The position numbers and the translations under genes are program-made. The notes beneath the pieces were generated by a model. That model made no database searches and was not told the DNA's origin. It saw nothing but the letters and a program-made list of their open reading frames with translations. From assembly GCF_000832125.1 (NCBI RefSeq), contig NZ_JPRK01000023.1, forward strand, positions 118,427 to 182,426: a stretch of DNA of 64,000 nt. Reading direction: 5' to 3'. The stretch comes from Flavobacterium hibernum. GTDB taxonomy: Bacteria; Bacteroidota; Bacteroidia; Flavobacteriales; Flavobacteriaceae. Positions 60,867 through 64,000 of the stretch are shown here, in pieces (positions within the stretch are counted from its first letter, which is position 1; every line of letters begins with the position of its first letter).

Positions 60867-62813
60867 TTATTTCAAACCCTTAATCTCTCCCGTTTTTAAA
60901 TCATAAGAAAAATGATCTGCCGGAACTTCATGCATAAATTTATTAAAGATGATTAGAAACAATCGTACTTGATTTTGCAATGGTTTTTCTTTTAAAGTGT
61001 CTTCTTTATAATTTTCAAAAAACATTTGAGACAAGATTTTGTATTGTTTTGCTCGTGCTGTTCCAACATCAACTAAAGCCAATTCATCTGCACTTCTGAA
61101 ACGATAAAAATCAACTAGAAAATCGTAGCCAGTCCAATTGAAATCTTCAATTTTAAGATTATTTTCGGCTAATACTTTATTTAAGTTTAGTGTTGCTTTT
61201 GAATATTCTTCTTTGAAATTTTCTTTATTTTTCAAGATCTCATCAAAATCTTTTTTAGATTGAATGTTTGCCAAAATCAATAATTCACTTGCAGAAACAT
61301 TCAGAAAAAAATCTTTGAAAGCAGCAGGCCAATCATCAGCTAAGAATCTTAACCGAACCAATTCTTTAAGATGAAAATCAGTAAAATCATGGTAGTTTTT
61401 TGTTTTCAAAATATCAATATTCCAAATACCTTTTGTTTGCTGACTTTCTAAAAACTGATATTCCATTTTGTACAAATCAAAAAGCTCATTGTATCTTGGC
61501 ACCTTATCGATAGTTATGGTTTGAATATCAACTAAATTATCTTTCTGAATTGTCAATAATTTATACGCCGGAATATAAGCTGCCAATGATGGCGTTTGAA
61601 TATTCACCAAAGTATTTCCTTTTTCTGTCGTGCGAATTCCTGTATCATTAATATGCATATGTCCACCAAAATGAATTTTCAGTCCCGCATCTGCAAAAGT
61701 CTTCGCTACTTCTTCTACCGGAACTCTGTTTAATTGCCATTTATTTGGTCCAAGCAATTCTTTAATTTCTGCCGACGCATCATCATTAAAATCAATCATC
61801 GGAAAATGACTAAAAGCAATTAATGTCTTGCCTTGTTGTTTGGCTTGAGCCGAAATTTCTCCGACCCATTTTATAAGATGCTTTTTGTTCGAAAGTACAT
61901 TATTGTAACCTGTACTTGCTTCACTATAATTTTTAGAATCTTTAGGATCAACTATTTCTTTTTTCTTTGGGATATATACATTTCCATCAATTGCCATTAA
62001 CCAAAGTCCGTCTACAGGTTCTACAACATAACTTACATCCGGAACTTCATATCCGGGTGCAACCTCATAAACTCGATTGGATAATAAAGCGGCTTGAGAA
62101 GCTTTTTCGAAACTATAATTTTGACTATTATATGTTGAAAATGGAGTTGCCCAAAATTTGTTTTTTTTATTTGGATAAAAACCAAAATCTTTTAAGTTAT
62201 CCGTAATTCCTAAATACCCCATTTTAGCAATGTCTTGCGTGATAACTACAGGTTGTTCCGTGGTTAAGTTTGACTTATATAACCCTTCTTTGCTATAAAT
62301 GGGCTGACTTTTTCCGTCTTTGCCAAGAAAATCTTCTTTGCCGGATTCTTGCGCAAAAGGCCCCACAGGATCGTGATTTCCAGTTGTGATAAAAAACTCA
62401 ATATTGTATTTCTTACTGTATTGCTTCAAGATTTTTTCTAACCCAAGTACATGTATCGGCTGTCCATCATCTGTATAATCTCCCGGAAGTGCTACGTATT
62501 TTATCTTTCGTTTTGCAATATCTTCTAAAGCGGCAATAAAGGCAAAATAGTTTTCATTAAAAATTCGGGTCGAATGCAATTGAGAAGCCATCGTTCGCAT
62601 TAAAACATATTTACCTGTTTTCGGATTCAAAACGCCTTTATAATCGCTATCCGAAAATGATCCGAATAAATCCTGCAAATGCACATCAGATAAAAAAGCA
62701 ATTTGAACACCATTAAGATTATTCTGTTTTTGAGCTGAAATATTCGAACTTAAAAAAACTAGGAAAAGAATCAGGAAATATTTTTTGTAATAAAATGTGA
62801 TTTTAAAATTCAT
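60867..62813 (-). CDS. Secreted calcineurin-like metallophosphoesterase
   Basis: A 648-aa exported protein (signal peptide to about ISAQ). The five metal-binding motifs are present: SDVHLQD, GDYTDDG, GNHD, the His of SHFP and GGHMH. A C-terminal helical region of about 200 residues has no recognised domain. Substrates in the family are phosphomonoesters, phosphodiesters or nucleotides. It could continue degradation of products of the PI-PLC-like enzyme next door. Long inverted repeats flank the gene on both sides. Confidence 0.88.
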   Translation of the reverse strand: MNFKITFYYKKYFLILFLVFLSSNISAQKQNNLNGVQIAFLSDVHLQDLFGSFSDSDYKGVLNPKTGKYVLMRTMASQLHSTRIFNENYFAFIAALEDIAKRKIKYVALPGDYTDDGQPIHVLGLEKILKQYSKKYNIEFFITTGNHDPVGPFAQESGKEDFLGKDGKSQPIYSKEGLYKSNLTTEQPVVITQDIAKMGYLGITDNLKDFGFYPNKKNKFWATPFSTYNSQNYSFEKASQAALLSNRVYEVAPGYEVPDVSYVVEPVDGLWLMAIDGNVYIPKKKEIVDPKDSKNYSEASTGYNNVLSNKKHLIKWVGEISAQAKQQGKTLIAFSHFPMIDFNDDASAEIKELLGPNKWQLNRVPVEEVAKTFADAGLKIHFGGHMHINDTGIRTTEKGNTLVNIQTPSLAAYIPAYKLLTIQKDNLVDIQTITIDKVPRYNELFDLYKMEYQFLESQQTKGIWNIDILKTKNYHDFTDFHLKELVRLRFLADDWPAAFKDFFLNVSASELLILANIQSKKDFDEILKNKENFKEEYSKATLNLNKVLAENNLKIEDFNWTGYDFLVDFYRFRSADELALVDVGTARAKQYKILSQMFFENYKEDTLKEKPLQNQVRLFLIIFNKFMHEVPADHFSYDLKTGEIKGLK

Positions 62814-62935
62814 AGGTAAAGCTTTGAAATTGGGACTTTCTAAAATAAGTCCGCAATTTTATGAATTTAAACCGCAAATATGTTTAACCTATTGTTATCG
62901 AATGATAATGTTTATTATCTCTTTACGCTGATTTT

Positions 62936-63079
62936 TACCGCAAAGAGCGCAAGGTTTTTTACTTTTCATTGAGTATACAAACGTAAAGTTCGCAAAGCTA
63001 GAGCAATTACCAGCTTTGCGAACCTTGCGTTTTTTTATAAAACCTCAACCTACAATAACTTTGCACCCTTTGCGGTTAA
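62936..63079. repeat. Nested inverted-repeat island (relative of 60590-60843)
   Basis: Outer arms ACCGCAAAGAGCGCAAGG (from 62937) and CCCTTTGCGGTTAA (ending 63079), with inner arms AAAGTTCGCAAAGCTA (62985-63000) and AGCTTTGCGAACCTTGCG (63012-63029). The inner left arm repeats that of the island at 60642-60656. Confidence 0.8.
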
Positions 63080-63093
63080 AGTCAAAGTCAAAC

Positions 63094-63729
63094 TTAAAAT
63101 TTTAAAAGAGCACTCAACTCCTCGTAAGTATTAAAAAGTATAGCACCTTCTTGTTCCAAATCGGCATTATTATATCCATTTGCAAAACCATAAACCTTAA
63201 ATCCGCCACGTATTCCAGCCATTACTCCTGCTTTACTGTCTTCGACAACAATACAATCTGCAACATCAAATCCCATTTCTTTGGCAGCATGCAGAAAAAT
63301 TCCCGGATCTGGTTTCCAACTGTTGATTTCGTAAGCACTATATATTTTATTCTCGAATTTATCTAACAGGCCTGCCACTTCAAGATTCAATCTAATTTTA
63401 TCCACAGGACCGCTTGAAGCCACACAATAAGGTATTTTTAGTTTTTCTAAAAAAGTGACAATACCCTCCATAGGTTTCACTTGTGTTTTAAAAGCTGCAA
63501 AACTTCTTTCTCTATAATCGCGCTCAAAACTTTCGGGAAGCTTTTTGCCAATACCTTTTTCTATTTCCTGAAAACATTCTTTTAAATTTCGACCATTAAA
63601 ATCGCGATAAGCATCTTCCAGTTTCATTTCAAAACCAAGTTCGGCTGCCATGGAAAGCAAAATCCCGTTACCAATTTTTTCAGTATCTACAAGAACTCCG
63701 TCGCAATCGAAAATAATACATTTAACCAT
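63094..63729 (-). CDS. HAD-IA hydrolase (YieH/phosphoglucomutase-like)
   Basis: A 211-aa phosphatase with the HAD motifs FDCDGVLVDTE (I), ASSG (II), Lys in SWKPDP (III) and VVEDSKAGVMAG (IV), and an alpha-helical cap between I and II. The SGPVDKI and WKPDP stretches resemble E. coli YieH, a 6-phosphogluconate phosphatase; beta-phosphoglucomutase is an alternative. Cytoplasmic. Two hairpins separate it from the upstream partial regulator gene. Confidence 0.82.
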   Translation of the reverse strand: MVKCIIFDCDGVLVDTEKIGNGILLSMAAELGFEMKLEDAYRDFNGRNLKECFQEIEKGIGKKLPESFERDYRERSFAAFKTQVKPMEGIVTFLEKLKIPYCVASSGPVDKIRLNLEVAGLLDKFENKIYSAYEINSWKPDPGIFLHAAKEMGFDVADCIVVEDSKAGVMAGIRGGFKVYGFANGYNNADLEQEGAILFNTYEELSALLKF

Positions 63730-63759
63730 TGTATTGATTTACATTTAATTAATAAATAA

Positions 63760-63777
63760 CCTGCTTTTATAAGCAGG
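63760..63777 (-). terminator. Short hairpin upstream of the HAD gene
   Basis: Stem CCTGCTT / AAGCAGG with a 4-nt loop and AT-rich flank. It follows the partial regulator gene on the minus strand and could end that transcript together with the palindrome at 63832-63864. Confidence 0.5.
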
Positions 63778-63831
63778 CATTGTAAATTACAAAAAAATAG
63801 AGGATCTAGTTCTAATAAAATTACAAAAAGC

Positions 63832-63864
63832 AAACCCGACAGGTTTTTAAAACCTGTCGGGTTT
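63832..63864. repeat. AAACCCGACAGG palindrome, copy 2
   Basis: Perfect inverted repeat with 16-bp arms, nearly identical to 15617-15649. It is located 41 bp after the stop of the partial minus-strand gene, so it may also act as its terminator. Confidence 0.85.
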
Positions 63865-63905
63865 ATTCGGAACTAAAAAAAATCTATTTAATCTTTAGGC
63901 AAATA

Positions 63906-64000
63906 CTAACTCTTTCTGGCAGGAAAATAATTCTCTTTCAGAATAATTTCTAACGGAATATAATGTGTGTTTTCAACCGTTTCTCTTAAAACTAATTTTC
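63906..64000 (-). CDS. C-terminus of probable LacI-family regulator (cut by window)
   Basis: Only the last 30 codons are in the window, read on the minus strand up to the TAG at 63906. They begin KLVLRETVENTHYIPLEI; the LVLRET segment resembles the LIVRES strand that closes the sugar-binding domain of LacI/GalR regulators. The call rests on this short stretch and could be wrong. Confidence 0.4.
   Translation of the reverse strand, partial: KLVLRETVENTHYIPLEIILKENYFPARKS

Noticed and set aside
63094..63729. Firm beta-phosphoglucomutase call for the HAD protein
   Set aside because: The cap and SGPxxKI/WKPDP context look closer to YieH-type phosphatases and no maltose-phosphorylase gene is visible.

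Overview
The window reads as chromosomal DNA of a Flavobacterium-like member of the Bacteroidota. It is AT-rich, its promoters fit the Bacteroidota pattern (TTG, about 19 nt, TAnnTTTG), starts lack obvious Shine-Dalgarno sequences, and it carries lineage hallmarks: a SusC/SusD pair under ECF-sigma/FecR control, a Bacteroidota-type VgrG/TssD pair, LytTR two-component regulation and SymE-like and DUF2024 proteins. I saw no rRNA, tRNA or CRISPR array.

Region 1 (1-28.6 kb) is a plant-polysaccharide, probably pectin/rhamnogalacturonan, utilisation region. It encodes three secreted glycosidases on the minus strand (GH43-like lipoprotein, propeller glycosidase, GH78 rhamnosidase), an operon of a beta-helix protein fused to a rhamnose-mutarotase-like tail, a Gfo/Idh/MocA oxidoreductase and a sodium/sugar symporter, and a GH28 polygalacturonase with a perfect LacI-type operator. 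Next comes a minus-strand set for non-phosphorylative 6-deoxysugar (L-fucose/L-rhamnose) oxidation: two SDRs, a zinc dehydrogenase, a lactonase and an FAH-family hydrolase. Divergent from it is an unusual operon: two solute-binding-protein-like proteins without signal peptides, two tandem CaiB-type CoA transferases, an oxidoreductase, a MaoC hydratase and a FucP-type symporter. The two divergent promoters carry almost identical 28-bp operators, so they probably form one regulon. A SymE/XRE/OLD-nuclease group (5.6-7.9 kb) interrupts the region.

Region 2 (28.7-33.8 kb) has a PoxB-like enzyme, an MFS carrier and a urea-transporter homologue in one unit, plus two small proteins. Region 3 (33.9-38.6 kb) is an orphan type VI cassette: TssD, VgrG, a 56-aa protein, a candidate effector overlapping a lipoprotein (candidate immunity protein), and a frameshifted vgrG remnant. 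It lies between direct copies of a terminator-plus-tail sequence.

Region 4 (38.6-46.7 kb) is an RND efflux operon divergent from a LytS/LytTR-type histidine kinase and regulator, with LytTR-like direct repeats between them. Region 5 (46.7-52.3 kb) holds small redox, stress-like and hypothetical genes, an AAA+ ATPase and two secreted thioredoxin-fold proteins.

Region 6 (52.5-64 kb) is an ECF sigma/FecR/SusC/SusD system next to a secreted PI-PLC-like enzyme and a secreted metallophosphoesterase, then a HAD phosphatase and the end of a probable LacI-type regulator. Several intergenic gaps hold nested inverted repeats, some recurring in the window.
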